DNA of 64,000 bases from Mycobacterium yunnanensis (GTDB lineage Bacteria > Actinomycetota > Actinomycetes > Mycobacteriales > Mycobacteriaceae), in the NCBI RefSeq assembly GCF_025823185.1, contig NZ_JACKVK010000004.1, forward strand, positions 248,001 to 312,000, read 5' to 3'. The position numbers and the translations under genes were made by a program. The notes under the pieces are model-generated. The model was not told the DNA's origin. It searched no databases and saw only the letters and a list, made by a program, of their open reading frames with translations. Of this stretch, positions 51,595-59,794 are shown in pieces. Within the stretch, counting starts at the first letter, position 1; every line of letters begins with the position of its first letter.

Positions 51595-52293
51595 ATGACG
51601 GTTCGCGATCTGGGGGCCGATCGAGACTTCTACGACCCCGACGACGGGTGGTTCGGTGCGGAAGCATCCGCCGAGGACGAGCCGCCCCAGCCGGCGCCGC
51701 CCCCACCGCCAACACCACCTCCACCGCCGCAGTACCGCGACGCGTCCGAGGCCGACACCGACCGCTGGTTCGTTCGGGACATGGACCTGGCAGAGCCCGT
51801 CCCTGCCGCCGCACCCCCCTCGTGGGAGTCCCGAATCGCCGACAGCGGCGCCTGGGAGTTCACCCCGTCGAGGTCGTCGAGGCGTCCCCCTCGGGCGGCG
51901 CTGGTCGTCGCTGCCGTCGTCGCCGGCGTGGCGGTCGTCGTGGGAATCGTCCTGCTGGTGCGTGGCCCCGGCGGTGACGACGCATCGCCGGCGCCTGCGA
52001 GTCCGTCCGCCTCGCCGCCGGCTCCCTCGACGTCGCCGCCCGTCGTCGCGACCGTTGCTCCGCTGCCGCCGCCGCCGCCCCCGGTGCTTCCGCCGCCACC
52101 GCCACCGGAGGACCCTCCGCCGGTCGTCACGCGGGACTATTGGCCACCTCAGCAGACGCCCGACGAACCGAAGAAACCGCAGCAGAACGTGACACGGGCT
52201 CCGCTGAGCGCGACGCCTCCGCCGCCGCCGCGCCAGACCGACCGCGGCCGCGCGACTCCGGGGCAATCGGGCGCGCACGGATTCTTCGGCTGA
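51595..52293 (+). CDS. Pro-rich single-pass membrane protein
   Basis: 232 residues. Acidic N-terminal cytoplasmic part with a PPPPP run, a helix AALVVAAVVAGVAVVVGIVLLV (about 102-123), and a long Pro/Ser-rich external segment with PPPPPPPVLPPPPPPEDPPP. Not recognised; resembles mycobacterial membrane proteins of unknown role. ATG start directly after GGGGTAAC. The GNAT gene follows at 52308. Confidence 0.72.
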   Translation: MTVRDLGADRDFYDPDDGWFGAEASAEDEPPQPAPPPPPTPPPPPQYRDASEADTDRWFVRDMDLAEPVPAAAPPSWESRIADSGAWEFTPSRSSRRPPRAALVVAAVVAGVAVVVGIVLLVRGPGGDDASPAPASPSASPPAPSTSPPVVATVAPLPPPPPPVLPPPPPPEDPPPVVTRDYWPPQQTPDEPKKPQQNVTRAPLSATPPPPPRQTDRGRATPGQSGAHGFFG

Positions 52294-52307
52294 GCGCCAC
52301 AGATGTG

Positions 52308-53117
52308 ATGCGCACCCGGTCGTTGGGCTGGGCCACCGATCTCGCGGTGCTCGAACTGACCGGTTCGATCGTCGAGGAGCGTCAGGACCACGTGCTCGTC
52401 CGGACGCCGGCCAACCCCGACTTTCATTGGGGCAACTGCCTTCTCGTCACCGACGAACAGGCAGTCGACGACGCAGACCGCTGGGTGGCGGCGTTCGAGT
52501 CGGCTTTCCCGGACGCGGACTGGGTCGCGGTGGGGCTGGCGCGGATGCCCGCCGATCGAACCGGCTGGGGTCGGCATGGGGTGCAGCTCGAAGTCGACGA
52601 CGTGCTGGCCGCCGCGGAACCGCCGCGCCGCACCGCCCCACCGACCGGATACGTCGTCCGCGAGCTGGCCGGCCTGGATTGGGAGCAGTTCGTCGCCCGG
52701 GACGTCGCCGTGAACGCCGAGGGCCTCCGGTACGAGGAGGTGGCCCACGAGCGGTTCGCCAGAGCGCGAATCGCGTCTCAGCGCGCGCTGGTGGCCCGAG
52801 GTGCGGCCCGGTTCGTCGGCGCGTTCGCCGACGGCCGCCTGGTTGCCGAACTTGGAATCGTCGACTGCGGTGGCACGGCGCGTTATCAGACCGTCGCCAC
52901 CGCCCCCGAGCATCGTGGCACGGGGCTCGCCTCGCACCTCCTCGGTGTCGCGGGCGCGTGGGCGGCCGCCCGCGGATGCACGCAATGGGTAATCGTCACC
53001 GAGGCGACGAATCCGGCAGGGCGGGTCTACCGCAGGGCCGGCTTCGAGCCCGTCGCGCCGATCGTGCAGGCCTACCGCATGCCGCCTCGGGCCGTTGGAT
53101 TAGCTTGTCCCCGATGA
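52308..53117 (+). CDS. GNAT family N-acetyltransferase
   Basis: 269 residues. C-terminal GNAT domain: ARFVGAFADGRLVAELGI, the acetyl-CoA loop TVATAPEHRGTGLASHLLGVA (Q/RxxGxG/A type), and TEATNPAGRVYRRAGFEPV. The N-terminal half (residues 1-130) looks like a second, degenerate GNAT copy. Transfers acetyl to an amine; substrate unknown. ATG start chosen at MRTRSLGW; a GTG sits one codon before. Thirteen base pairs before the MenC-like gene. Confidence 0.83.
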   Translation: MRTRSLGWATDLAVLELTGSIVEERQDHVLVRTPANPDFHWGNCLLVTDEQAVDDADRWVAAFESAFPDADWVAVGLARMPADRTGWGRHGVQLEVDDVLAAAEPPRRTAPPTGYVVRELAGLDWEQFVARDVAVNAEGLRYEEVAHERFARARIASQRALVARGAARFVGAFADGRLVAELGIVDCGGTARYQTVATAPEHRGTGLASHLLGVAGAWAAARGCTQWVIVTEATNPAGRVYRRAGFEPVAPIVQAYRMPPRAVGLACPR

Positions 53118-53130
53118 AGGCCTGCTCTCG

Positions 53131-54060
53131 ATGAAGGCGATGATCGACTTCGACGCCGCGCCGATCTTCGGCATCCCCATGGCCGACGGCTCCGGCGTTC
53201 ACGAGGGCATGTTGATCGAGGGCCCACAGGGGTGGGGCGAGTTCAGTCCGCTTCTGGCGTGCGCCGACGACGAGGCTTCCCGGTGGCTGACCGCCGCCGT
53301 CGAGGGAGGCACCGTGGGCTGGCCGGATTCGCGGCGCGGCCGGGTGCCGATCGCGGTGGTGGTCGGCGCGGTCGACCCCAGCTCGGCGCGTCGGGTCGTC
53401 GAGGCGTCGGGCTGCCTGGCCGCCGACGTCGCCGTCGGGACGGGGAGCCTGGCCGCCGACGCCGACCGGGTCGCGGCGGTCCGTGACGCGTTTGGTCCCC
53501 AGGGGCGAATTCGGTTGTCCGGCAACGGCACCTGGGGGGTCGACGCCGCGGTGTCGGCGATCGCCGTTCTCGTCGACGCCGCCGGTGGCGTCGACTTCGT
53601 CGCCGATCCCTGTGGCAGCGCCGCCGAGCTGGGCGCGTTGCGCGGCAGAGTAGAGGTGCCGATCGCCTCGGGGCCGTCGTGCGCCGGGGTGGTCGACGTG
53701 GTGGTCCTGCGAAGTGGGCCGCTGGGCGGGGTACGCCGTGCGTTGCGCGTCGCGGAACGGCTCGAGCTGCCGTGCGTGGTGGCGTCCTCGGGCGAGACGA
53801 GCATTGGGCTGGCCGCCGGCCTGGCGTTGGCCGGGGCGCTGCCGGAGCTGCGGTACGCATGTGCGCTGGGCACGGTGTCGGAGTTGACGGGCGACCTGGT
53901 CGCGCCTGGCCGATCGCTGCGGCCGGTGGACGGTCATCTTCCGGTGGCACCGACGCCGGCCGCTCCGTCCGCCGACCTGCTCCGCCAGTACGCGATCACC
54001 GACTCCGACCGCGCCGACCTCTGGCGCCGCCGGCTGCGGGCGGCCAGGGGGACCGCCTGA
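53131..54060 (+). CDS. MenC-like (o-succinylbenzoate synthase) protein lacking the enolase-superfamily catalytic residues
   Basis: 309 residues with the MenC layout seen in mycobacteria: IEGPQGWGEF, RGRVPIAVVV, GRIRLSGNGTWGV, VDFVADPCGSAAEL, VPIASGPSC, VVLRSGPLGG, ELRYACALGT. Active MenC needs a KxK pair, three acidic metal ligands and a second Lys. Here the matching positions are DVA (99-101), S130, A158, G181 and R194, and the only Lys in the whole protein is K2. It therefore cannot carry out the known reaction. Either a pseudoenzyme or a new function; a working menC should exist elsewhere. Confidence 0.82.
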   Translation: MKAMIDFDAAPIFGIPMADGSGVHEGMLIEGPQGWGEFSPLLACADDEASRWLTAAVEGGTVGWPDSRRGRVPIAVVVGAVDPSSARRVVEASGCLAADVAVGTGSLAADADRVAAVRDAFGPQGRIRLSGNGTWGVDAAVSAIAVLVDAAGGVDFVADPCGSAAELGALRGRVEVPIASGPSCAGVVDVVVLRSGPLGGVRRALRVAERLELPCVVASSGETSIGLAAGLALAGALPELRYACALGTVSELTGDLVAPGRSLRPVDGHLPVAPTPAAPSADLLRQYAITDSDRADLWRRRLRAARGTA

Positions 54061-54759
54061 TCAGGCGGACTGGGACTTGGTGTTGAGGTGGTTGTCGGCG
54101 ATCCACTGGGCGGCCTTCTTGACCAGTCCCGACTGGGGATAGCGGACGTGGGAGGTGAAGTCCTTGCCGAGGGAGCAGATGGGGTCGTTGGTGTTGCACA
54201 TGTCGGCCGTCTTGGGTCCGTAGAGCGCGCTGAGCGTGGTCAGGGGCTGACCGAGACGTGCCGACGGGTTGCCGAACACCGCGACCGCGCTGATGTGGTC
54301 GGTCATGGCGGCGGGTAGCGGCGCCTGGAAGCCGAGCCCGGTGATGGGGGAGGTGGTGACCACGTCCATGACCGCCGCGCCCTGGGAATACCCGCCGAGG
54401 ACGATCTTGGTCTTGGGGCAGCTCTTCGCCGTGGCCTGGGCGTGCAGGCTGGCGTCGGTGGCGCCGGTGGCCACGCCGAGGAAGTCGTAGGACGCCGGAT
54501 ACTTCACCGCGTAGGACCGGATGGACTTGCCCTTGACCAGGGGTTTCAGGGAGTCGACGAGTGCCTGGCCGACGACGCCGATGCCCGGGGGCTCGTCGGT
54601 GCCGCGGGCGAATACGACCTCGATGTCGGGGCAGTCGTTGGCGGCCGCGGCGGCCGGCGCGGTGCTCAGCGCGACGGCCGAGGTACCGCCCAGGACGAGG
54701 GCGGACGCCATCACGGCCGCCGCGCGTGACCACCGAGAGGTTGCCCCTTGCACGTGCAC
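54061..54759 (-). CDS. Secreted cutinase family esterase (Culp-type)
   Basis: 232 residues. Signal peptide to about residue 38 (AAAVMASALVLGGTSAVALSTAPAAAA), then the cutinase fold: CPDIEVVFARGTDEPPGIGVVG, nucleophile GGYSQGAAVM, catalytic Asp in CNTNDPICSLG and His in SHVRYPQSG; disulphide Cys are present. Hydrolyses lipids or esters in or near the cell envelope. GTG start with AAGGAG 6-11 bp upstream. Stop abuts the MenC-like gene's stop. Confidence 0.91.
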   Translation of the reverse strand: MHVQGATSRWSRAAAVMASALVLGGTSAVALSTAPAAAAANDCPDIEVVFARGTDEPPGIGVVGQALVDSLKPLVKGKSIRSYAVKYPASYDFLGVATGATDASLHAQATAKSCPKTKIVLGGYSQGAAVMDVVTTSPITGLGFQAPLPAAMTDHISAVAVFGNPSARLGQPLTTLSALYGPKTADMCNTNDPICSLGKDFTSHVRYPQSGLVKKAAQWIADNHLNTKSQSA

Positions 54760-54988
54760 GGCCGCTCCTTGACATCGGTGGGGTGAGTTGGGTGGTGGGT
54801 CGACGTCGGTGTCGTCCTCAGCTCGTACCCAATTTTCACTTCCGTCACTCTGACAACAGGATATCGTCGCCGAGAAGTTCCCGGGCGATGCGTCGAACAC
54901 GACCCGGTTTCGATTCGTGGGGGGTGGGAAACCCACACCGCGCCGAGCGAGCAGGGGGCCGCCCGGCATCGACGAAGGGTGGCTTGAC

Positions 54989-56395
54989 ATGACCGATCGT
55001 GCTTCCGCCGAAGACCAGGCCTCCCGCCCGCATGCCCCGGACGGCAGTCTCGGCACCAGCCTCAAACCACGTCACATCACCATGATCTCTATCGCCGGCG
55101 TCATCGGCGCCGGCCTCTTCGTTGGCTCCGCCAACGCCATCAAGGAGGCCGGCCCCGCGGTGCTGATCTCCTACTTCCTGGCGGGCACCCTGGTGGTGCT
55201 GGTGATGCGGATGCTCGGCGAGATGGCGACGGCCAATCCCGACACCGGGTCCTTCTCCGTGTACTCGGACCGGGCGCTCGGCGGCTGGGCCGGCTTCTCC
55301 GTCGGCTGGCTGTACTGGTGGTTCTGGGTGCTGGTCATCCCTGTCGAGGCCACCGCCGCGGCGGCCATCCTGTCGGACCTCGTCGGTGCGCCCCAATGGG
55401 TCTGGGCCTTGGCCGTGACCCTCCTGCTCACGGTCACCAACCTCGTCAGCGTCGGCAACTACGGCGAGTTCGAGTTCTGGTTCGCCCTCATCAAGGTGGT
55501 CGCGATCATCGCCTTCATCGCGATCGGCATCGCGGCGATCCTCGGCCTCATCCCCGATTCCCAGGTCAGCGGGATCGACTCACTCTGGCAGCCAGACGGT
55601 TTCATGCCCAACGGGTTCGGGGCCGTCATCGCCGGCATGTTGGTGACGATGTTCTCCTTCATGGGCACCGAGATCGTCACCATCGCCGCCGCCGAGTCGC
55701 CGGACCCGACCACCGGCATCAGCAAGGCCGTCAACTCGGTGATCTGGCGGATCTCGTTGTTCTACATCGGCTCCATCTTCGTCATCGTCGCGCTGATGCC
55801 CTACGACAAGCTCGAGAACGGCTCGTATCAGAGCACTTTGGAGGCCATCGGCATCCCCGGGTCGAAGATCATCATGGACCTGGTCATCCTGACGGCGGTG
55901 GCGTCGTGTTTGAACTCCGCGTTGTACACCGCATCCCGGATGCTGTTCTCGCTGGGGGACCGCCGGGACGCGCCGCGCGCGGTGCGCAAGCTCACCGGCA
56001 ACGGCGTGCCCTGGGTCGCGGTACTGGCGTCGATGGTGGTCGGCTTCCTCGCCGTCGTCGGCAACTACCTGCTGCCGGAGAAGATCTTCGGCTACCTCCT
56101 GGCGACCAGTGGCGCCATTGCCCTGTTCGTCTACCTGGCCATCGCGGTCAGCCAGTTCGTCCTCGGGCGCACGATGCGTGCCCAGGGTGAACAGGCGCCG
56201 GTGCGGATGTGGTTGTTCCCCTACCTGACAGTCGTGGTGATCGTGGCCATCGTCGCGGTCCTGGTGTTGATGGCGTTCGACCCCGATCAGCAGTCGGCGA
56301 TCTTCCTGTCGTTGATCTCGGCGGTGTTCATCGTCGGGGCCGGAGTCGTCGTGCACCGGCGCCGGGGGCACCACCCGTCGATCTCGACGCGCTAG
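54989..56395 (+). CDS. gabP: Amino acid permease, APC family (GABA permease-like)
   Basis: 468 residues, twelve membrane helices. AAP signatures: LKPRHITMISIAGVIGAGLFVGSANAIKEAGPAVLISY, EMATANPDTGSFSVYSDRALG, GTEIVTIAAAESPDPTTGISKAVNSVIWRI. Resembles GabP/AroP-type proton symporters; substrate specificity is inferred. ATG chosen at MTDRAS with GAAGGGTGG upstream. Overlaps the convergent SRPBCC gene by 4 bp. Confidence 0.85.
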   Translation: MTDRASAEDQASRPHAPDGSLGTSLKPRHITMISIAGVIGAGLFVGSANAIKEAGPAVLISYFLAGTLVVLVMRMLGEMATANPDTGSFSVYSDRALGGWAGFSVGWLYWWFWVLVIPVEATAAAAILSDLVGAPQWVWALAVTLLLTVTNLVSVGNYGEFEFWFALIKVVAIIAFIAIGIAAILGLIPDSQVSGIDSLWQPDGFMPNGFGAVIAGMLVTMFSFMGTEIVTIAAAESPDPTTGISKAVNSVIWRISLFYIGSIFVIVALMPYDKLENGSYQSTLEAIGIPGSKIIMDLVILTAVASCLNSALYTASRMLFSLGDRRDAPRAVRKLTGNGVPWVAVLASMVVGFLAVVGNYLLPEKIFGYLLATSGAIALFVYLAIAVSQFVLGRTMRAQGEQAPVRMWLFPYLTVVVIVAIVAVLVLMAFDPDQQSAIFLSLISAVFIVGAGVVVHRRRGHHPSISTR

Positions 56396-56835
56396 CCCCG
56401 CTTGACCTTTCGGACGCGGTCGCGAAGGCCCTTGGTGGCGGTGTCCAGCAGGCCCTTGGCGCCACGCTTGATCAGGAACGACGGCAGCGGCACGGTGGGG
56501 TCGACCGTGATGTCGAACCGGACGTGGGTGGAGTCCTCACCGACCGGGGTCAGGGTGTAGCGCGCTTCTTGTGAGCGCTGCTGTTGCGAGCTGACCAATG
56601 TCCACGCCACGCCGTCCGGGTGCACGGTGTGGGCGAGTTCCTGTTCGTCGGTGACGCCGACGATCTTCACCACTTGGCGGGTTCGCTTGGGGTGCCCGTC
56701 GGCGTCGCGTTCGAGTACCTCCACTTCCTGGTGGGCCGGTGACCACTCCGGCAGGGTTTCGATGTCGAACAGAACGTCGAGGATTTCCTCGGGGGTTGCC
56801 TCGATGGTGATTTCGCGCGATTCGTTGACGGCCAC
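56392..56835 (-). CDS. SRPBCC family protein
   Basis: 147 residues. MAVNESREITIEATPEEILDVLFDIETLPEWSP is the canonical first strand and helix of a mycobacteria-rich SRPBCC subfamily; strands TRQVVKIVGV and STHVRFDITVDPTVPLPSFLIKRGAKGLLD follow. Ligand unknown. GTG start chosen at the homology boundary; another GTG at 56853 would add six residues. Divergent from the repeat protein, with the TTTTGCGCAAAA palindrome between. Confidence 0.78.
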   Translation of the reverse strand: MAVNESREITIEATPEEILDVLFDIETLPEWSPAHQEVEVLERDADGHPKRTRQVVKIVGVTDEQELAHTVHPDGVAWTLVSSQQQRSQEARYTLTPVGEDSTHVRFDITVDPTVPLPSFLIKRGAKGLLDTATKGLRDRVRKVKRG

Positions 56836-56864
56836 CAGGGAAACGTAGCTCACAGATCGGGATG

Positions 56865-56876
56865 TTTTGCGCAAAA
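56865..56876. promoter_or_regulatory. Perfect 12-bp palindrome TTTTGCGCAAAA in a divergent promoter
   Basis: Completely symmetrical and AT-rich against a high-GC background, centred between the SRPBCC start (56835) and the secreted repeat protein start (56899). Operator-like in size and place; the binding protein is unknown. Confidence 0.5.
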
Positions 56877-56898
56877 TACTTAGTGGTACTCGCGTCTC

Positions 56899-57372
56899 AT
56901 GAGCAAGCAATTCTTCACACAGATTCTCGTCGCCGGCGCCGGAGTCACCGCGATTGCCCTCGCCCCCCTGGCCGGAGCCGCCCCACCGCCCCCGTGCGGT
57001 GTCGAGGGCACGCCAGCGTGCGCCGTCGCCGGTCCGGACGGCACCAGCGCCGGAGCTCCTGGCACGGGTGCGACCGCCGGACCCGACGGAGCCGGCGCCG
57101 TAGTCCCAGGTGCAGGAGCGACGGCCGACCATGACGGCGCCGACGTGAACGTCCCGGGTGCCGGTGCCCAAGCTGGCCCGGACGGAGCCGGCGCCGTGGT
57201 CCCCGGCGCCGGTGTGCAGGCGGGTCCGGGTGGCACCGAAGCCACGGTGCCTGGTGCCGGTGCCTCGACCAGTCCCGGCGGCGCCAGCGTGTTCGTGCCG
57301 GGCGGCAGCGCCAGTGCAGACCAGGGTGGCGCGAGGTTCTGCGTACCCAACTTCTGCGCCAACGCCGGGTAG
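56899..57372 (+). CDS. Secreted Gly/Ala-rich tandem-repeat protein
   Basis: 157 residues. Signal peptide (FFTQILVAGAGVTAIALAPLAGAAPP), then about six copies of a roughly 17-residue unit of the form VPGAGAxAGPDGAxxV, flanked by Cys pairs at both ends (CGVEGTPAC and FCVPNFC). No recognised family. Composition suggests a flexible or beta-helical exported protein tied off by disulphides. The start follows the palindrome by 22 bp; no clear Shine-Dalgarno. Confidence 0.72.
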   Translation: MSKQFFTQILVAGAGVTAIALAPLAGAAPPPPCGVEGTPACAVAGPDGTSAGAPGTGATAGPDGAGAVVPGAGATADHDGADVNVPGAGAQAGPDGAGAVVPGAGVQAGPGGTEATVPGAGASTSPGGASVFVPGGSASADQGGARFCVPNFCANAG

Positions 57373-57459
57373 CCCGTCTCCCCAGGCGCCGGGTAATTCG
57401 ACCGTCCGAACCGACCACCCCGACTCGAGGGTTTCGGGTGGACTTGGCAGACTGTTCCC

Positions 57460-57954
57460 ATGGCACAGATAACGCTAGGCGGAAATCCCATCAACACGGT
57501 CGGCGAGCTCCCCGCGGTCGGGTCACCCGCACCTGGCTTCACCTTGACCGGCACCGACATGAGTGCCGTGACCGACGAGCAGTTCAGCGGAAAACCCTTG
57601 TTGCTCAACATCTTCCCGTCGGTCGACACTCCTGTCTGCGCCACTAGCGTGCGGACGTTCAACGAACGCGCCGCCCAAGCCGGCGTCGCAGTGCTGTGCG
57701 TGTCCAACGATCTGCCCTTTGCGCAAAAGCGCTTCTGCGGGGCGGAGGACATCGAGAACGTCACGACGGCCTCGGGCTTCCGGGACAGCTTCGGCAAGGA
57801 CTACGGCGTCACCATCGCCGACGGCGCGTTCGCCGGGCTGCTCGGCAGGGCCGTCGTGGTGATCGGTGCCGACGGCAACGTCACCTACACCGAATTGGTG
57901 CCCGAGATTGCCCAGGAGCCGAATTACGACGCGGCGCTGGCCGCCTTGGGCTGA
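57460..57954 (+). CDS. tpx: Thiol peroxidase (atypical 2-Cys peroxiredoxin)
   Basis: 164 residues. Reduces alkyl and lipid hydroperoxides with thioredoxin. Peroxidatic Cys in SVDTPVCATSVRTFNE and resolving Cys in PFAQKRFCGAE at the Tpx-specific spacing. ITLGGNPI at the start and VIGADGNVTYTELVPEI at the end are characteristic. ATG at 57460. Followed by a strong hairpin. Confidence 0.94.
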   Translation: MAQITLGGNPINTVGELPAVGSPAPGFTLTGTDMSAVTDEQFSGKPLLLNIFPSVDTPVCATSVRTFNERAAQAGVAVLCVSNDLPFAQKRFCGAEDIENVTTASGFRDSFGKDYGVTIADGAFAGLLGRAVVVIGADGNVTYTELVPEIAQEPNYDAALAALG

Positions 57955-57976
57955 CCCGACCACCGACACTCTCCAC

Positions 57977-58009
57977 CGACGGCGAGGACCCCATGGGTCC
58001 TCGCCGTCG
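57977..58009 (+). terminator. Perfect 15-bp hairpin after tpx
   Basis: Arms 57977-57991 and 57995-58009 are perfectly complementary around a CAT loop, starting 22 bp after the tpx stop. Followed by TCGTGTGT rather than a T-tract. Same stem length and loop as the hairpin at 1313-1345, though the stems differ in sequence. Confidence 0.75.
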
Positions 58010-58154
58010 TCGTGTGTCCCATGCCACGCGACCGGCACGCGGCGTCACCGTTCGGTCACGGAATGGCGGCTCATCGGCGTTGCGGCAACCAGGCATTGGT
58101 GTGCCTGCGTTGAGGGGTAGTACAAGTAAATCGTCGCCCCGACACAGCAGAGAG

Positions 58155-58778
58155 ATGGAAACCCCGATGAGACGCATATTCGCCTTCGTGATCAGCTTCG
58201 CCGTGTTGGTGGCGACGCCGGGACTCGCGTCGGCCGACCCCTATCAGCGGCCCGCGCGCAACCAGCAGGCCGTCGACTTCATCATCAAGCGTGCTCTCTC
58301 GCAACAGGGTGTTCCCTTCGCCTACGGCGGCGGCGACGCCAACGGTCCCTCGCTGGGCCGGGGTCCGTCGGTCGACGAGCTCGCGACCGAGCAACTCCCC
58401 AACGTCCCTGGTGCGGTCCCGGGGAGCGCGTTCGGGACGGTGCCGGGCACCTCCATCCTCGGCGCGGCGCCCGCGCCCGTGCCGGCCCCCGCTCCCAGCG
58501 TCGTGGGCTTCGACGCCTCCGGAATCATCGTGTATGCCTTCGCCGGTGCGGGGATCAAGCTGCCGAGGTCCTCCGGTGAGCAGTACCGGGTCGCGCAGAA
58601 GATCGCGCCCAGCCAGGCGCTGCCCGGCGACCTGATCTTCTTCGGCCCGGATGGCACGCAGAGCGTGGCGCTGTTCGTCGGCAACGGTCAGATGCTGGAG
58701 GCCACCGACACCGGCATCAAGGTCTCCCCGGTCCGCACCGCCAACATGACCCCGTACCTCGGCCGCATCATCGCCTGA
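58155..58778 (+). CDS. ripD: RipD-like non-catalytic NlpC/P60 protein
   Basis: 207 residues. Signal peptide (IFAFVISFAVLVATPGLASADP), then an NlpC/P60 fold: VDFIIKRALSQQGVPFAYGGG, VVGFDASGIIVYAFAGAGIKLPRSSGEQYRVAQKI, LPGDLIFFGPDGTQSVALFVGNGQMLEA. The catalytic Cys is replaced by A121 and the His by S170, as in M. tuberculosis RipD, which binds but does not cut peptidoglycan. It lacks RipD's C-terminal repeat tail and has instead a Pro/Gly-rich insert (about 66-115) inside the fold. ATG at 58167 is an alternative start. Confidence 0.84.
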   Translation: METPMRRIFAFVISFAVLVATPGLASADPYQRPARNQQAVDFIIKRALSQQGVPFAYGGGDANGPSLGRGPSVDELATEQLPNVPGAVPGSAFGTVPGTSILGAAPAPVPAPAPSVVGFDASGIIVYAFAGAGIKLPRSSGEQYRVAQKIAPSQALPGDLIFFGPDGTQSVALFVGNGQMLEATDTGIKVSPVRTANMTPYLGRIIA

Positions 58779-58786
58779 ATCGCCTC

Positions 58787-59794
58787 GTGGTGTCGGACCT
58801 GACGAACCGCCAGATCGTCTTGCGTCGCCGGCCGCACGGGCTCGTCGCGCCGGACGACACCGAGCTGGTGGTCGCGCCGGCACCGCGGCCGGCCGACGGC
58901 GAGGCACTCGTCCGGATGACCTACGTCGGCATCGACGCCGCAGCGCGAACGTGGCTCAACGACCAGCCGGGCTATCTGCCACCCGTGGCGTTGGGCGAGG
59001 TCGTCCGAGCGGCGGGTATCGGAGAGGTGGTCGAAACCCGTTGCGACGCTTACGCCGTCGGCGACGTGGTGACGACCCTGTCCGGGTTCCAGGAATACGC
59101 CATCGTGCGCGACGACGTGTTCTGCACACCCGTCACGGACGGCGTCGACCAACTGGCGGTGATGTCGATCTACGGACCAACGGGGGCCACCGCCTACTTC
59201 GGCATGCACGACATCGGCCGACCGAAGGCGGGGGACACCGTCGTGGTCTCGGCGGCCGCGGGTGCCACGGGTTCGGTGGCCGGTCAGATCGCGAAGATCG
59301 CCGGTGCCCGTGTCGTGGGGATCGCCGGCGGCCCGGAGAAGTGTCGTGCGGTCGTCGAGGACTTCGGCTTCGACGAGTGCGTCGACTACCGGGCCGGGGA
59401 CGTGCCCGCCGCGCTGAAGGCGGCGTGCCCACGCGGTGTGAACGTCTACTTCGACAACGTCGGCGGCCCCATTCTCGACGCGGTGCTGGGCCGCCTGGCC
59501 GCCAAGGCCAGGGTGGTGCTGTGCGGTGTCATCTCCAGCTATTTGACCGGTGAGCACCCCGGGCCGGCCAACTACGTCAACATCCTGGCCAAGACCGCCA
59601 CCGTGCAGGGGTTCAACGCCCTCGACGAGTGGGGCCGATTCGACGAGGCGTTCGCGGCGTTGCGGGAGTGGGAGAAGCAGGGCCTGCTCGTCCACCGCGA
59701 GACCGTGTACGAGGGCATCGAGTCGTGCGTCGATGCCCTCAACGGTCTCTTCACCGGTGCCAACATCGGCAAGATGCTCGTCCGCGTCGGCTAG
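58787..59794 (+). CDS. NADP-dependent oxidoreductase (MDR superfamily, leukotriene B4 12-hydroxydehydrogenase type)
   Basis: 335 residues. N-terminal GroES-like fold without zinc ligands, and Rossmann region VVVSAAAGATGSVAGQIAKIAGARVVGIAGG with FDNVGGPILDAVL; the pair AAAGATG and FDNVGG marks prostaglandin reductase/alkenal reductase-type proteins (YncB/CurA). Reduces enone or aldehyde double bonds with NADPH. GTG start eight bases after the RipD-like stop. 3' end overlaps the convergent HNH gene by 4 bp. Confidence 0.88.
   Translation: MVSDLTNRQIVLRRRPHGLVAPDDTELVVAPAPRPADGEALVRMTYVGIDAAARTWLNDQPGYLPPVALGEVVRAAGIGEVVETRCDAYAVGDVVTTLSGFQEYAIVRDDVFCTPVTDGVDQLAVMSIYGPTGATAYFGMHDIGRPKAGDTVVVSAAAGATGSVAGQIAKIAGARVVGIAGGPEKCRAVVEDFGFDECVDYRAGDVPAALKAACPRGVNVYFDNVGGPILDAVLGRLAAKARVVLCGVISSYLTGEHPGPANYVNILAKTATVQGFNALDEWGRFDEAFAALREWEKQGLLVHRETVYEGIESCVDALNGLFTGANIGKMLVRVG

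Noticed and set aside
57717..57731. TTTGCGCAAAAG inside tpx, similar to the palindrome at 56865-56876
   Set aside because: It encodes the conserved PFAQKRFC resolving-cysteine segment, so the similarity is explained by the protein and is not good evidence for a second operator.
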